The translations under genes were made by a program, and so were the position numbers. The notes under the pieces were generated by a model. That model did not search any database and was not told where the DNA came from. It saw nothing but the letters and a program-made list of their open reading frames with translations. DNA of 34,318 nucleotides from an uncultured Lachnospiraceae bacterium (GTDB lineage: Bacteria; Bacillota; Clostridia; Lachnospirales; Lachnospiraceae). Where the stretch lies: assembly GCA_905234525.1 (NCBI GenBank), contig CAJOIL010000002.1, forward strand, positions 1 to 34,318. The letters are read 5' to 3'. This document shows positions 19,493 to 29,485 of the stretch, piece after piece; position 1 is the stretch's first letter, and each line of letters begins with the position of its first letter.

Positions 19493-21610
19493 TTATTTTT
19501 CTTTGTTATTAATCAACTTATCCTGTACTGACTTTGGTACCGGCTCATACTTCTCAAAGAACATTGAGTAGTTACCACGACCTTGGGTTCTTGAACGAAG
19601 ATCTGTTGAATAACCAAACATTTCCGCAAGTGGTACAAATCCACGAACAATCTTACCACCACCGAGGTCATCCATACCTTCGATACGACCACGTCTTGCA
19701 TTGATATCGCCGATAACATCACCCATATATTCTTCAGGCATTGTAACTTCAACCTTCATGATTGGCTCTAAAAGAACCGGCTCAGCCTTAGCCATAGCTT
19801 CCTTGAAGCACATAGAGCCTGCGATATGGAATGCCATCTCTGAAGAATCGACTTCATGATATGAACCATCATATACTGTCGCATGGATACCAAGTACAGG
19901 GAATCCGCATAAGATACCTGACTTAGCAGCTTCTTCAATACCTTCGCCGACAGCAGGAATATATTCCTTAGGAATGTTACCACCAACTACAGTAGATTCG
20001 AACTTGAATGTCTCTTCTGCGTTAGCATCCATTGGCTCGAATTTAACTTTACAGTGACCATATTGTCCACGACCACCTGACTGCTTTGCGTACTTGTATT
20101 CCTGATCAACAGGCTTGGTAAATGTCTCTTTGTATGCAACCTGTGGTGCACCTACGTTAGCTTCTACCTTGAACTCACGAAGAAGTCTGTCAACGATAAT
20201 CTCTAAGTGTAGCTCACCCATTCCGGCGATAATTGTCTGACCCGTCTCAGAATCAGTATGTGCACGGAATGTAGGATCCTCCTCAGCAAGCTTAGCAAGT
20301 GCTTCACCCATCTTCTGCTGACCGGCCTTAGTCTTAGGCTCGATAGCAAGCTCGATAACGGGCTCAGGGAATTCCATAGATTCAAGTATAACAGGGTTTT
20401 GCTCATCACAAATTGTATCACCGGTTGATGTAACCTTAAATCCAACTGCGGCAGCTATATCACCTGAATATACCTTATCTAATTCTTCTCTCTTATTAGC
20501 ATGCATCTGAAGGATACGACCAACTCTCTCCTTCTTGTTCTTAGTAGCATTAAGCACATAAGAACCCGAATTCATTGTTCCTGAATATACACGGAAGAAT
20601 GCTAATTTACCAACGAATGGGTCTGTCATAATCTTAAATGCCAATGCAGAGAAAGGCTCTTCATCTGATGAATGTCTCTCTGTCTCATTTCCATCAAGAT
20701 CAACACCCTTAATAGCAGGGATGTCAAGCGGTGAAGGCATAAATTCTACTATAGCATCAAGTAGCTTCTGCACGCCCTTATTACGATAAGCTGTACCACA
20801 GCATACAGGAACTGCCGTACATTCGCATGTTCCCTTACGGAGTGCTGCCTTAAGGTCGTCTACTGCAACCTCTTCACCCTCAAGATATTGCATCATAAGA
20901 TCATCATCTAATTCACAAATCTTCTCAATTAATTCTGTACGATAGAGCTCAGCATCATCCTTCATATCATCAGGAATATCTGTGATAGAAATGTCCTCAC
21001 CCTTCTCGTCATTATAGATATACGCTTTCATCTCGAACAAATCAATTATGCCCTTGAAGTCATCTTCCTTACCTATAGGAAGCTGAAGTACAATCGCATT
21101 TTTGCCGAGACGATCACGAATCTGATCAACCGCTGCATAGAAATTAGCACCTAGGATATCCATCTTATTGATAAATGCCATACGCGGTACGTTATAAGTG
21201 TCTGCCTGACGCCATACATTTTCTGACTGAGGCTCAACACCACCCTTAGCACAGAATACACCAACGGCTCCGTCTAATACACGAAGTGATCTCTCAACTT
21301 CAACTGTAAAGTCAACGTGACCCGGAGTATCAATAATATTGATACGATGCTCCTCTGCTCCTGCCTTGGGCTTATTATTCTCTTGGAGCGTCCAATGACA
21401 GGTTGTTGCTGCAGAAGTAATTGTTATACCTCTCTCCTGTTCCTGCTCCATCCAGTCCATTGTAGCAGAACCATCATGTGTCTCACCAATCTTATAGTTA
21501 ACACCTGTATAGTATAGGATACGCTCTGTTGTTGTCGTCTTACCGGCATCAATATGAGCCATTATCCCGATATTCCTGGTTCTCTCTAACGGATAATCTC
21601 TTCCAGCCAA
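19493..21610 (-). CDS. fusA: Translation elongation factor G
   Basis: [48 protein letters not shown]. Confidence 0.99.
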   Translation of the reverse strand: MAGRDYPLERTRNIGIMAHIDAGKTTTTERILYYTGVNYKIGETHDGSATMDWMEQEQERGITITSAATTCHWTLQENNKPKAGAEEHRINIIDTPGHVDFTVEVERSLRVLDGAVGVFCAKGGVEPQSENVWRQADTYNVPRMAFINKMDILGANFYAAVDQIRDRLGKNAIVLQLPIGKEDDFKGIIDLFEMKAYIYNDEKGEDISITDIPDDMKDDAELYRTELIEKICELDDDLMMQYLEGEEVAVDDLKAALRKGTCECTAVPVCCGTAYRNKGVQKLLDAIVEFMPSPLDIPAIKGVDLDGNETERHSSDEEPFSALAFKIMTDPFVGKLAFFRVYSGTMNSGSYVLNATKNKKERVGRILQMHANKREELDKVYSGDIAAAVGFKVTSTGDTICDEQNPVILESMEFPEPVIELAIEPKTKAGQQKMGEALAKLAEEDPTFRAHTDSETGQTIIAGMGELHLEIIVDRLLREFKVEANVGAPQVAYKETFTKPVDQEYKYAKQSGGRGQYGHCKVKFEPMDANAEETFKFESTVVGGNIPKEYIPAVGEGIEEAAKSGILCGFPVLGIHATVYDGSYHEVDSSEMAFHIAGSMCFKEAMAKAEPVLLEPIMKVEVTMPEEYMGDVIGDINARRGRIEGMDDLGGGKIVRGFVPLAEMFGYSTDLRSRTQGRGNYSMFFEKYEPVPKSVQDKLINNKEK

Positions 21611-21663
21611 GATTGTTACCTCCTATATTAATTCGTGACAATATGCTTCGATGTAATAACAGA

Positions 21664-22134
21664 TTAGAATCTGTAGTGTGCAAATGCCTTGTTAGACTCT
21701 GCCATCTTATGCATATCTTCTTTTCTCTTAACAGCTGCGCCTGTGTTATTAGCGGCATCCATAATCTCGTTAGCTAATCTCTCTTGCATTGTCTTCTCGC
21801 CTCTCTTGCGTGCGAAAAATGTAAGCCAACGAAGGCCTAATGCCTGACGACGCGCCGGGCGAACCTCGATAGGTACCTGATATGTAGCACCACCGATACG
21901 TCTAGCCTTAACTTCTAGCATCGGCATAACGTTGTTCATTGCCTCTTCGAACACATCTACTGCGTTCTTGCCTGTCTTTTCTTCTACTGTTGCAAATGCT
22001 CCATATACAATCTTCTGGGCGATACCCTTCTTACCATCAAGCATGATGTTGTTGATAAGCTTAGTAACTACAGTGCTGTTATATATAGGATCTGCTAACA
22101 CTTCTCTTTTTTGAGTATGTCCTTTACGTGGCAC
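21664..22134 (-). CDS. rpsG: 30S ribosomal protein S7 (GTG start)
   Basis: [19 protein letters not shown]...; SD AAGGAGGG lies inside the ORF-track N-terminus, so the start is GTG at 22134. Confidence 0.97.
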   Translation of the reverse strand: MPRKGHTQKREVLADPIYNSTVVTKLINNIMLDGKKGIAQKIVYGAFATVEEKTGKNAVDVFEEAMNNVMPMLEVKARRIGGATYQVPIEVRPARRQALGLRWLTFFARKRGEKTMQERLANEIMDAANNTGAAVKRKEDMHKMAESNKAFAHYRF

Positions 22135-22196
22135 GTTACTTCCCTCCTTAATCACTTAATTAAATCTTCGGTACTCACTTTATGGTGTTCGTGCTG

Positions 22197-22220
22197 ATTT
22201 ATTTTATGATGAAAATAAAT
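22197..22220 (-). promoter_or_regulatory. AU-rich hairpin in the rpsL-rpsG intercistronic region
   Basis: Perfect 9-bp inverted repeat ATTTATTTT-N6-AAAATAAAT. Confidence 0.5.
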
Positions 22221-22286
22221 TCAACATGTAACCTCATGCTCGTACTGAATGCTGTTATTCCACTTCATAGAATGACTGCATGTCGA

Positions 22287-22321
22287 GTGCCTTCATGCTT
22301 TGGCATGAACTAAACCGGCAC
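22287..22321 (-). promoter_or_regulatory. Bipartite hairpin in the rpsL-rpsG intercistronic region
   Basis: GTGCC-ggtttag-TTCATGC-CAAA-GCATGAA-GGCAC, two stacked perfect stems with an asymmetric bulge. Confidence 0.6.
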
Positions 22322-22332
22322 GAGACTCATTG

Positions 22333-22752
22333 TTATTTAGAGTCCTTTGGCTTCTTAGCACCATACTTAGAACGAGCCTGCTTTCTATTAGCCACGCCTG
22401 CAGTATCAAGTGTACCTCTGATTACGTGATAACGAGTACCGGGTAAATCCTTAACTCTTCCACCACGAATAAGAACAACACTATGCTCTTGCAGGTTATG
22501 ACCTTCGCCCGGAATGTAGCTTGTTACTTCGATTCCGTTGGAAAGACGAACTCTGGCAATCTTACGAAGTGCTGAGTTAGGCTTCTTAGGTGTAGCAGTC
22601 TTAACAGCTGTACATACACCACGCTTCTGCGGAGAAGGATTACTTGTCGGTCTCTTCTGAAGAGAATTGTAACCTCTCTGAAGTGCAGGAGAGTTAGACT
22701 TCTTCTGTGAAGTCGAACGGCCCTTTCTTACTAATTGGTTAAATGTTGGCAT
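22333..22752 (-). CDS. rpsL: 30S ribosomal protein S12
   Basis: [12 protein letters not shown]...[28 protein letters not shown] supports the start at 22752. Confidence 0.98.
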   Translation of the reverse strand: MPTFNQLVRKGRSTSQKKSNSPALQRGYNSLQKRPTSNPSPQKRGVCTAVKTATPKKPNSALRKIARVRLSNGIEVTSYIPGEGHNLQEHSVVLIRGGRVKDLPGTRYHVIRGTLDTAGVANRKQARSKYGAKKPKDSK

Positions 22753-22777
22753 TATTTTCACCTCCTTTATACAAAAA

Positions 22778-22807
22778 TTCTAGCATGCGACAGGGCGCAC
22801 GCTAGAA
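22778..22807 (-). promoter_or_regulatory. Palindrome overlapping the predicted rpsL transcription start (terminator-like hairpin plus T5)
   Basis: TTCTAGCGTGCG-CCCTGT-CGCATGCTAGAA followed by TTTTT on the minus strand; one G-U. Confidence 0.65.
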
Positions 22808-22808
22808 T

Positions 22809-22837
22809 ATTATAGTCTCTTTGTGTTCAATTGTCAA
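22809..22837 (-). promoter_or_regulatory. str operon promoter, consensus TTGACA-N17-TATAAT
   Basis: -35 complement at 22832-22837, -10 complement at 22809-22814, 17-bp spacer. Confidence 0.92.
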
Positions 22838-22853
22838 CAAGGAAATGCTCGCG

Positions 22854-22903
22854 TGTGTCAGGGGGACGTGTAGCATAAGACCACAATCCCTGCGAATGAC
22901 ACA
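22854..22903. repeat. Degenerate REP-like element TGTGTCAGGGGGACGTGT...TGACACA
   Basis: 7-bp outer stem TGTGTCA/TGACACA and a GGGGGACGTGT core shared with the 30093-30122 element. Confidence 0.5.
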
Positions 22904-22962
22904 GTGTTTCTAAGAGACCTTAACGGGTCTCGGTGCTTAGCGATTCATAAGCAAATAAAGCT

Positions 22963-24540
22963 TTAGTCCAGCGCTTCCTTCTTGGGCACTGATACCTTCT
23001 CATCGAAGCACGCAAACATTTTATCCATATCATCCTTATCCGGCTTCTTAGTAATAAGCGTTACGAGCGGAACGATAACAAGTCCGCCTACCATCGCAAC
23101 AACACCGGAATTAATTGATGACTTGAAGATGAAGCCAAGCACAGGTCCCCAGCTCGATACATCAATTCCGACCATTGATACGATAAACTGGAACACTGCA
23201 AGTCCGCAGCCCCATACGAAGCACACGCCGACTGCTGCCTTTGATGTCTTCTTCCAGTATAATCCGTAAAGGAAGGGTGCAAGGAATGCTCCGGCGAGCG
23301 CTCCCCATGATACTCCCATCATCTGTGCGATAAATGTAAGTCCCGGGAAGGAATCCTTAACAATAGCTATTACAGCCGATGCTGCTATGAAGAACACAAG
23401 CAATACTCTCATAATACCAACCTGCTTCTTTTCCGTAAGCTCCTTCTTGCATAAGGGCTTAATTACATCCAGTGTAAATGTTGAGCTTGACGTAAGTACC
23501 AGCGAAGATAACGTAGACATAGACGCTGAAAGCACAAGCACAATTACAATCGCAATTATTATACCGGGAAGTGTACTAAGCATTGAAGGAATAATTGAAT
23601 CAAAAAGCGGCTTTCCGTCAGACTTATACTGTATCTTATCAGCATACAATCTTCCGAAGCCTCCGAGGAAATAGCATCCTCCCGCTACAACAATTGCAAA
23701 TATTGTAGAAATAGTTGTTCCCTTCTGAATATCCTTCTCACTCTTAATCGCATAGAACTTACCAACCATCTGTGGCAGTCCCCATGTACCGAGAGATGTA
23801 AGAAGTATAACGAAAAGTAAAGACAACGGATCGGGACCTAAGAACGATGAATATGCTCCGGCGCTCCAGCCTTCTGCCGGAACCTCTGCGAGCCTCTTAC
23901 TTGCCTCGACTATGCCTCCATTATCACTGACAACCGCAACAATTACAGCAATAATACCGATAAGCATAATTATTCCCTGTATAAAATCGTTAATAGCCGT
24001 AGCCATATATCCGCCAAACACAACATAGATGCCGGTAAGCACAGCCATAACAACAATGATTACCCAATACGGAACAGAAAATGCCATACCAAACAAGCTG
24101 GATAAACCATTATATAATGAAGCAGTATACGGAATTAAAAATATAAATACGATTATCGCCGCTGCAACCTTAAGCGCTTTAGAATTATATCTCTTCTCGA
24201 AATAGTCAGGCATTGTCTTAGAATCAAGCCTCTGTGTCATAATTCTTGTACGACGACCAAGCACCCTCCAAGCAAGTAGCGAACCGATTAGTGCATTGCC
24301 AAGTCCTGCCCATGTAGATGCAAGTCCGAAATTCCATCCGAACTGTCCCGCATAACCTACAAAGATAACCGCCGAGAAATAAGATGTACCGAACGCAAAT
24401 GCAGTAAGCCACGGACCTACCGCTCTACCGCCTAATACGAATCCGTTAACGTCGGTTGCATTCTTACGAGTAACAAAGCCGACCGCAATCATAATGGCAA
24501 AGAATACCACCAAAAAAATTGAACATAAAATAATTGTCAT
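22963..24540 (-). CDS. Sodium:solute symporter (SSS family)
   Basis: About 13 hydrophobic segments; FVLGGRAVGPWLTAFAFGTSYFSA; GGYMATAINDFIQGIIM. Confidence 0.87.
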   Translation of the reverse strand: MTIILCSIFLVVFFAIMIAVGFVTRKNATDVNGFVLGGRAVGPWLTAFAFGTSYFSAVIFVGYAGQFGWNFGLASTWAGLGNALIGSLLAWRVLGRRTRIMTQRLDSKTMPDYFEKRYNSKALKVAAAIIVFIFLIPYTASLYNGLSSLFGMAFSVPYWVIIVVMAVLTGIYVVFGGYMATAINDFIQGIIMLIGIIAVIVAVVSDNGGIVEASKRLAEVPAEGWSAGAYSSFLGPDPLSLLFVILLTSLGTWGLPQMVGKFYAIKSEKDIQKGTTISTIFAIVVAGGCYFLGGFGRLYADKIQYKSDGKPLFDSIIPSMLSTLPGIIIAIVIVLVLSASMSTLSSLVLTSSSTFTLDVIKPLCKKELTEKKQVGIMRVLLVFFIAASAVIAIVKDSFPGLTFIAQMMGVSWGALAGAFLAPFLYGLYWKKTSKAAVGVCFVWGCGLAVFQFIVSMVGIDVSSWGPVLGFIFKSSINSGVVAMVGGLVIVPLVTLITKKPDKDDMDKMFACFDEKVSVPKKEALD

Positions 24541-24559
24541 AACCTTTTCCCTCTTTTCC

Positions 24560-25747
24560 CTAAATATTTTGTCTTATTTCCATTGGACTAACACCATTAT
24601 CCTCTGCAAGCCTTGCAATATCATCATATTCTATCTTGCTTCTCTTAACACCGTAGCCCTCTACTTCCTTGATGCGTACATCACCGTACTTAGTATGCAT
24701 AATCGTCTGCTGCCTATCAAGCACATATCGTTCACATATCGTCTCGCGTACACCTATAGTGGTAGTATATTTGAACAAGTCTCTGACCATCCTATCACGC
24801 ATGTTGTCGTGACATAATACCGTAAGCAACGACGCCGGACGGCCTTTCTTCATATATATAGGAGTGGTAAATGCGTCATCAGCGCCATCCTTAAATAGCT
24901 TATCAACTGCATAGCCGATGTCTTCAGCTGTCATATCATCTATGTTACACTTCAGTTCTATTATTGCATCTTGGCCATTATTCTCGATAACCGGTTCACC
25001 CAAGAACACTCTTACCGCATTGAGAGCTTCAAATTCCTTCGTTCCGAATCCGATTCCTATACCCTCTACATTCATAACAGGCATGCTACCGAATTCATCT
25101 GCAAAATATCTTATTACTGCTGCTCCTGTGGGCGTACATAATTCTCCTTTGCTCCTCTCATCCGAATACATCGGAATATTCTGAAGCAACAGAGCTGTTG
25201 CGGGCGTGGGTACGGGTAGCGTGCCGTGTGCACATTTCACATAACCCGACCCCACATTAATCGGGGATACAACCACCTTATCGGGACACAGCATATCCAT
25301 AAGAATACATACACTGACGACATCTGCTATTGCATCCATCGTTCCGACCTCGTGGAAATGTATATCCGTAACGGTAGTACCATGCACCTTACTCTCGGCT
25401 TCTGCGATTAAGTTATATACTGAGACTGCATCCGCCTTTACTTTATCTGAGAGATTAAGACCGTTAATTATAGTCTCTATATCATTTATCTTTCTTAACG
25501 TAGTGTGCCGAGCCTCATTATGATAGCCTTCACCCTCAGCTTCTCCGTCAATCAACACATTTACCTTATTACCTGTTATGCCTTGCTTGACAGTCTCTTC
25601 ATGCACTACCTCAACACCCGATAGTCCAAGCGAATTAACCTTATCCAAGAACCTGCTTCGTTCGCCTTCGTTAAGTAATCCCAAAAGTGCAGCCGTAAGC
25701 ATATCACCGGCTGCACCCATTTTACATTCTATGTATAAACTTTTCAT
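24560..25747 (-). CDS. larC: LarC, nickel pincer cofactor biosynthesis (nickel insertion), single uninterrupted ORF
   Basis: YIECKMGAAGDMLTAALLGL; VTDIHFHEVGTMDAIADVV; TPTGAAVIRYF; LKCNIDDMTAEDIGYA. Confidence 0.93.
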   Translation of the reverse strand: MKSLYIECKMGAAGDMLTAALLGLLNEGERSRFLDKVNSLGLSGVEVVHEETVKQGITGNKVNVLIDGEAEGEGYHNEARHTTLRKINDIETIINGLNLSDKVKADAVSVYNLIAEAESKVHGTTVTDIHFHEVGTMDAIADVVSVCILMDMLCPDKVVVSPINVGSGYVKCAHGTLPVPTPATALLLQNIPMYSDERSKGELCTPTGAAVIRYFADEFGSMPVMNVEGIGIGFGTKEFEALNAVRVFLGEPVIENNGQDAIIELKCNIDDMTAEDIGYAVDKLFKDGADDAFTTPIYMKKGRPASLLTVLCHDNMRDRMVRDLFKYTTTIGVRETICERYVLDRQQTIMHTKYGDVRIKEVEGYGVKRSKIEYDDIARLAEDNGVSPMEIRQNI

Positions 25748-25752
25748 CCGAA

Positions 25753-26496
25753 TTATACTCCTATATGATTAATCATATTCGCCTGATAGCCGGCTCCGAA
25801 GCCGTTATCAATGTTAACGACACTTACCCCACCGGCGCAAGAGTTAAGCATTGATAAAAGTGCCGATAGTCCATCAAATGAAGCTCCATAGCCAACACTT
25901 GTCGGAACAGCAATAACCGGACAATCTGCCATTCCCGCTATCACACTTGCCAAGGCTCCTTCCATTCCCGCTATTGCAATAATAACGGTAGCCGTCATTA
26001 TATCGTCCATATTATGTAGAAGTCTGTGAAGTCCGGCCACACCAACATCATATAGCCTTGTAACTTCACTGCCTAAGGCTTCCGCTGTAAATGCTGCTTC
26101 TTCCGCAACACCTATATCACTTGTACCACCGGTAGCTATAACAATTTTACCTACTCCCGTAGGCGCAGGCATTGTTCCTATAAGAACAGCATTTGCCTGC
26201 TCATTATATTGTAGTTCATAAGCTTCCTCAAGCGATTGGACCTTATCCCTCGAAATCCTCGTTATTAATATGCACTCCTGTCCGGCTTCCTTCAACCTAT
26301 CACAGATACCCATAATCTGCTCAGCACTCTTGCCTTCTCCGAACACAACCTCCGCATAGCCTTGACGAAGGTGCCTGTGCGTATCGAGCTTGGCATAATC
26401 TATATCGATAAACGGTTCCTTCTTAAGCATAAGGACCGCATCATCTACAGATATCTTATTTGAAGCTACATCCTCCAGTATCCTATGAATATCCAT
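25753..26496 (-). CDS. larB: LarB, nickel pincer cofactor biosynthesis (PurE/AIR-carboxylase-like)
   Basis: HRHLRQGYAEVVFGEGKSAEQ; ATGGTSDIGVAEEAAFTAE; GMEGALASVIAGMADCPVIAVPTSVGYG. Confidence 0.93.
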   Translation of the reverse strand: MDIHRILEDVASNKISVDDAVLMLKKEPFIDIDYAKLDTHRHLRQGYAEVVFGEGKSAEQIMGICDRLKEAGQECILITRISRDKVQSLEEAYELQYNEQANAVLIGTMPAPTGVGKIVIATGGTSDIGVAEEAAFTAEALGSEVTRLYDVGVAGLHRLLHNMDDIMTATVIIAIAGMEGALASVIAGMADCPVIAVPTSVGYGASFDGLSALLSMLNSCAGGVSVVNIDNGFGAGYQANMINHIGV

Positions 26497-29301
26497 TTAA
26501 AATCTCTTTTCTTCTTGTATATCCGTAACATCAGCAATGAATATGTAGAATACGAATTCCTTACCGTTGAATATTTTACATCCGACATCAATGGCATCTC
26601 TCACTTCTCCGTCGGCTCTCTTAATCCTATAGCCAACGTAGTCCACACCATCATCTACGCTATTCTGTTGCCTAACAATCTCTGCCTCTACCTTGTCGAT
26701 ATCATCGGGATGAACCAGGGTCTTAAACGAACCGCCCACATGCTCCATGAATTCATCCTTAGTCTTACAGCCAAATATCTCCAATGTGGTGTTATCAACA
26801 TATAATATATCTTCATTGCCGTATACCTTGTATACGAAGCTTCCGCATTTACAGCCAAGCTTAATGTACTTATCCTTGAATGTCTCTACCTTGTCGAAAT
26901 TAACATAGTAATTCTTGAATTTAAGTACATTATTAACTGTCCTAAACACTTTCTCAATATCGAAGGGCTTAGCAATGTGCGCGTTCATTCCCGACATTAT
27001 TGCCTTATGCTTATCCTCGTCAAATGCGTTAGCGGTAACGGCAATTATCGGAATGCCTGCCTTCTTCTCATCATCAAATTCTCGAATTAGCTTCGCTGCC
27101 TCATAGCCGTCAAGCTTCGGCATCTGGATATCCATAAATACAACATCAAAATGATTCGTCGGTCTATTCTTAAGAATCGCTATGCATTCTGCTCCGTCAC
27201 AAGCTCTCTCAACCTCAAAGCCCTCATCCTCCAAGAGTTCAGTTGCAATTTCGGCGTTAAGGTCATTATCCTCCGCAAGAAGAATACGTTTGCCCCTAAG
27301 CTTGCTCATGTCTAATTCATCTGCGCCTCCGTAGGCTTCAACGTCATCATCCGCTATCCTATGAAGAACGGTAATTGATATCTTCGTGCCCTTTCCAAGC
27401 TTACTGTCAATATTAATGGTTCCACCCATAAGATTAACGAGGTTTTTAGATATTGCAAGACCCAAGCCTGTACCTGATACGTTAACCGTCTCTGCGGTCC
27501 TCTCTCTTGAGAACACATCATAGACATGATCCAAGAATTCCTTGGACATACCGATACCGTTATCCTCTATAAATGTATTAAGATAGCACTCCTCGGGAGT
27601 GGGACCCTGTTCCTCGGTTACTTTGACCTTGATTGTTCCTCCCTCAGGAGTATACTTTACAGCGTTACTGATAAGATTCATCATAACTTCTTCCGCATGG
27701 GTTCTATCCATATAGATTAAGTTATGCTTAACATCACTTGTATACGTCAAGGTAAGCTTATTCTTCTCTATATTATCTTGGAACATAGTAAGAATTCTTT
27801 GGTAGAATTCCGGTACATCTGTAGGCTTTCTGGTAACATCTATCTGATTATTCTCAATCTTCGCCATCTCAAGTACGCTGTTAAGAATATCCAATAGACT
27901 TTGACCGGAAGACCTAATATTATTAAGATATTTATTAAGCAGCTCTTTGTCATCCTGTTTCTTAATTGCAAGCTCCGTAAAGCCGATAATGGCATTCATT
28001 GGCGTACGTATATCATGACTCATATTGAATAAGAAATTGGACTTGGCTTGATTGGCCTCTTCAGCCTGTTCCATTTCACTACGAATCATCTTATCAACAT
28101 CACGAAATGCGCATACAAAGAAAAGCTTGCCCGTGTCATGTACAATTCTTGTAAAACAAATCTGGAAATAGCTCTTAGAGCCATCTACATTATTACGCAG
28201 ATAATTAATAGGATAAAGCTCACCCTCCTTAACCCTGGTTATAAGATTACCGAAGGATACTTCCTTCCTAACTCTCTCTTTATCAACATCATCTACATGC
28301 TTATCAATATAATTATCAAACATTCTCTCGTAAGAATCATATTGTAGGCCTTCTGTTATTACAGAGCCCGTTGTACCTTTATCTTCATTCTGTTGAATCA
28401 AGGTCATCTTATGAGATCTTGCGCTTATGTACCATACAGAAGTAAATTCACGAGACAAAACATCTATAAGATGCTTTTGTCTCTCAGCAATCTTATCATT
28501 GGTAATGTCATGAACTACACCAATCACTTCATTAGGCGAACCGTCCTTATTGAAGAACTTCTTACATATGGTACGAATCCAAATAATAGAGCCGTCTCTT
28601 CTGTTAACCCTATACTCCTCTTCGAATATCTTATCCGGATCGTTGGTGTGCTCTACCTTGTAAATGTGCTTCTCCAGCTTAACTATGTCATCAGGATATA
28701 CTACTGAAAAAAGCGCTTCTTTCGTATTGGGAAAATCTTCCTCCGAATTATATCCCAGCATATGTCTGAATTCATCCGAGAAAAAAATTCTTCTTGCCTC
28801 ACCTCTCTCATTATATACAGCCTGCCACCTAGCTGCTCCCATAATCTGATATGCCGCATCCACAAGCTCACTCTTGACAGCCCTCTCTATATAATCCAGA
28901 GCAATCTTATCATCAATCATATTACCGCCCGAATGAATACCGGAAATATCAATTACAGAGCCGTGCATAATATTAGGTCTGCCCTTCGGCGTCTCGATAA
29001 ACTTACCGGTGGCATTAACAAGGACATACTCACCCTGCTTATTCAAAATTCTATATTCAACATCATATCTGTCTGTGACACGCGTTCCCGCATCAATCGC
29101 ACCCTGAAGCATTATCTTAACATCATCAGGATGAATGTGTTCTATTAACGCCTCCAGTGTGTCCGGGAATTCTTCATGAGTATACCCGAGCATATCAAGC
29201 ATCTCATCGGAATAATATATATTCTCAATTCTTCCGTTATCCTTTAGCTCCTCGTACCACGTACCTGATTTAATTATGATATCATTCTTCTTATCAATCA
29301 T
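26497..29301 (-). CDS. Hybrid PAS sensor histidine kinase: PAS repeats, HisKA, HATPase, REC, C-terminal PAS
   Basis: PAS_3-like repeats; NMSHDIRTPMNAIIGF; GTGLGLAISKNLV; ILLAEDNDLNAEI...FMDIQMPKLDGYEAA; C-terminal VHPDDIDKVEAEI. Confidence 0.92.
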   Translation of the reverse strand: MIDKKNDIIIKSGTWYEELKDNGRIENIYYSDEMLDMLGYTHEEFPDTLEALIEHIHPDDVKIMLQGAIDAGTRVTDRYDVEYRILNKQGEYVLVNATGKFIETPKGRPNIMHGSVIDISGIHSGGNMIDDKIALDYIERAVKSELVDAAYQIMGAARWQAVYNERGEARRIFFSDEFRHMLGYNSEEDFPNTKEALFSVVYPDDIVKLEKHIYKVEHTNDPDKIFEEEYRVNRRDGSIIWIRTICKKFFNKDGSPNEVIGVVHDITNDKIAERQKHLIDVLSREFTSVWYISARSHKMTLIQQNEDKGTTGSVITEGLQYDSYERMFDNYIDKHVDDVDKERVRKEVSFGNLITRVKEGELYPINYLRNNVDGSKSYFQICFTRIVHDTGKLFFVCAFRDVDKMIRSEMEQAEEANQAKSNFLFNMSHDIRTPMNAIIGFTELAIKKQDDKELLNKYLNNIRSSGQSLLDILNSVLEMAKIENNQIDVTRKPTDVPEFYQRILTMFQDNIEKNKLTLTYTSDVKHNLIYMDRTHAEEVMMNLISNAVKYTPEGGTIKVKVTEEQGPTPEECYLNTFIEDNGIGMSKEFLDHVYDVFSRERTAETVNVSGTGLGLAISKNLVNLMGGTINIDSKLGKGTKISITVLHRIADDDVEAYGGADELDMSKLRGKRILLAEDNDLNAEIATELLEDEGFEVERACDGAECIAILKNRPTNHFDVVFMDIQMPKLDGYEAAKLIREFDDEKKAGIPIIAVTANAFDEDKHKAIMSGMNAHIAKPFDIEKVFRTVNNVLKFKNYYVNFDKVETFKDKYIKLGCKCGSFVYKVYGNEDILYVDNTTLEIFGCKTKDEFMEHVGGSFKTLVHPDDIDKVEAEIVRQQNSVDDGVDYVGYRIKRADGEVRDAIDVGCKIFNGKEFVFYIFIADVTDIQEEKRF

Positions 29302-29420
29302 AAAACCCTCATATATCTATCAACTTGATATGTTATTGTTCCCCGATTGTTAGAACCTTTTAGATTATACCACAAAAATAGCATGTTTGATAAGTATTTA
29401 ACACTATTAATTATAATAAG

Positions 29421-29449
29421 TTGCTTTTTTAATTTTTCTTCGGTATACT
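29421..29449 (+). promoter_or_regulatory. Candidate bioY promoter TTGCTT-N17-TATACT
   Basis: Hexamers at 29421-29426 and 29444-29449, upstream of a GGAG SD. Confidence 0.5.
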
Positions 29450-29485
29450 TTTATAGCAGACTTATTATAGCTTTGGAGTAAATGT

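Noticed and set aside
22333-22752. Streptomycin-resistance substitution in S12
   Set aside because: The [11 protein letters not shown] segment looks wild-type; no basis for a resistance call.
22785-22795. GCGACAGGG inside the rpsL leader palindrome as a member of the repeat family
   Set aside because: Only 9 nt shared, lacks the GGACG core, and belongs to a different palindrome.
24560-25747. Programmed frameshift in larC, as known in Lactobacillus plantarum
   Set aside because: Here larC is one uninterrupted frame covering N- and C-terminal regions.
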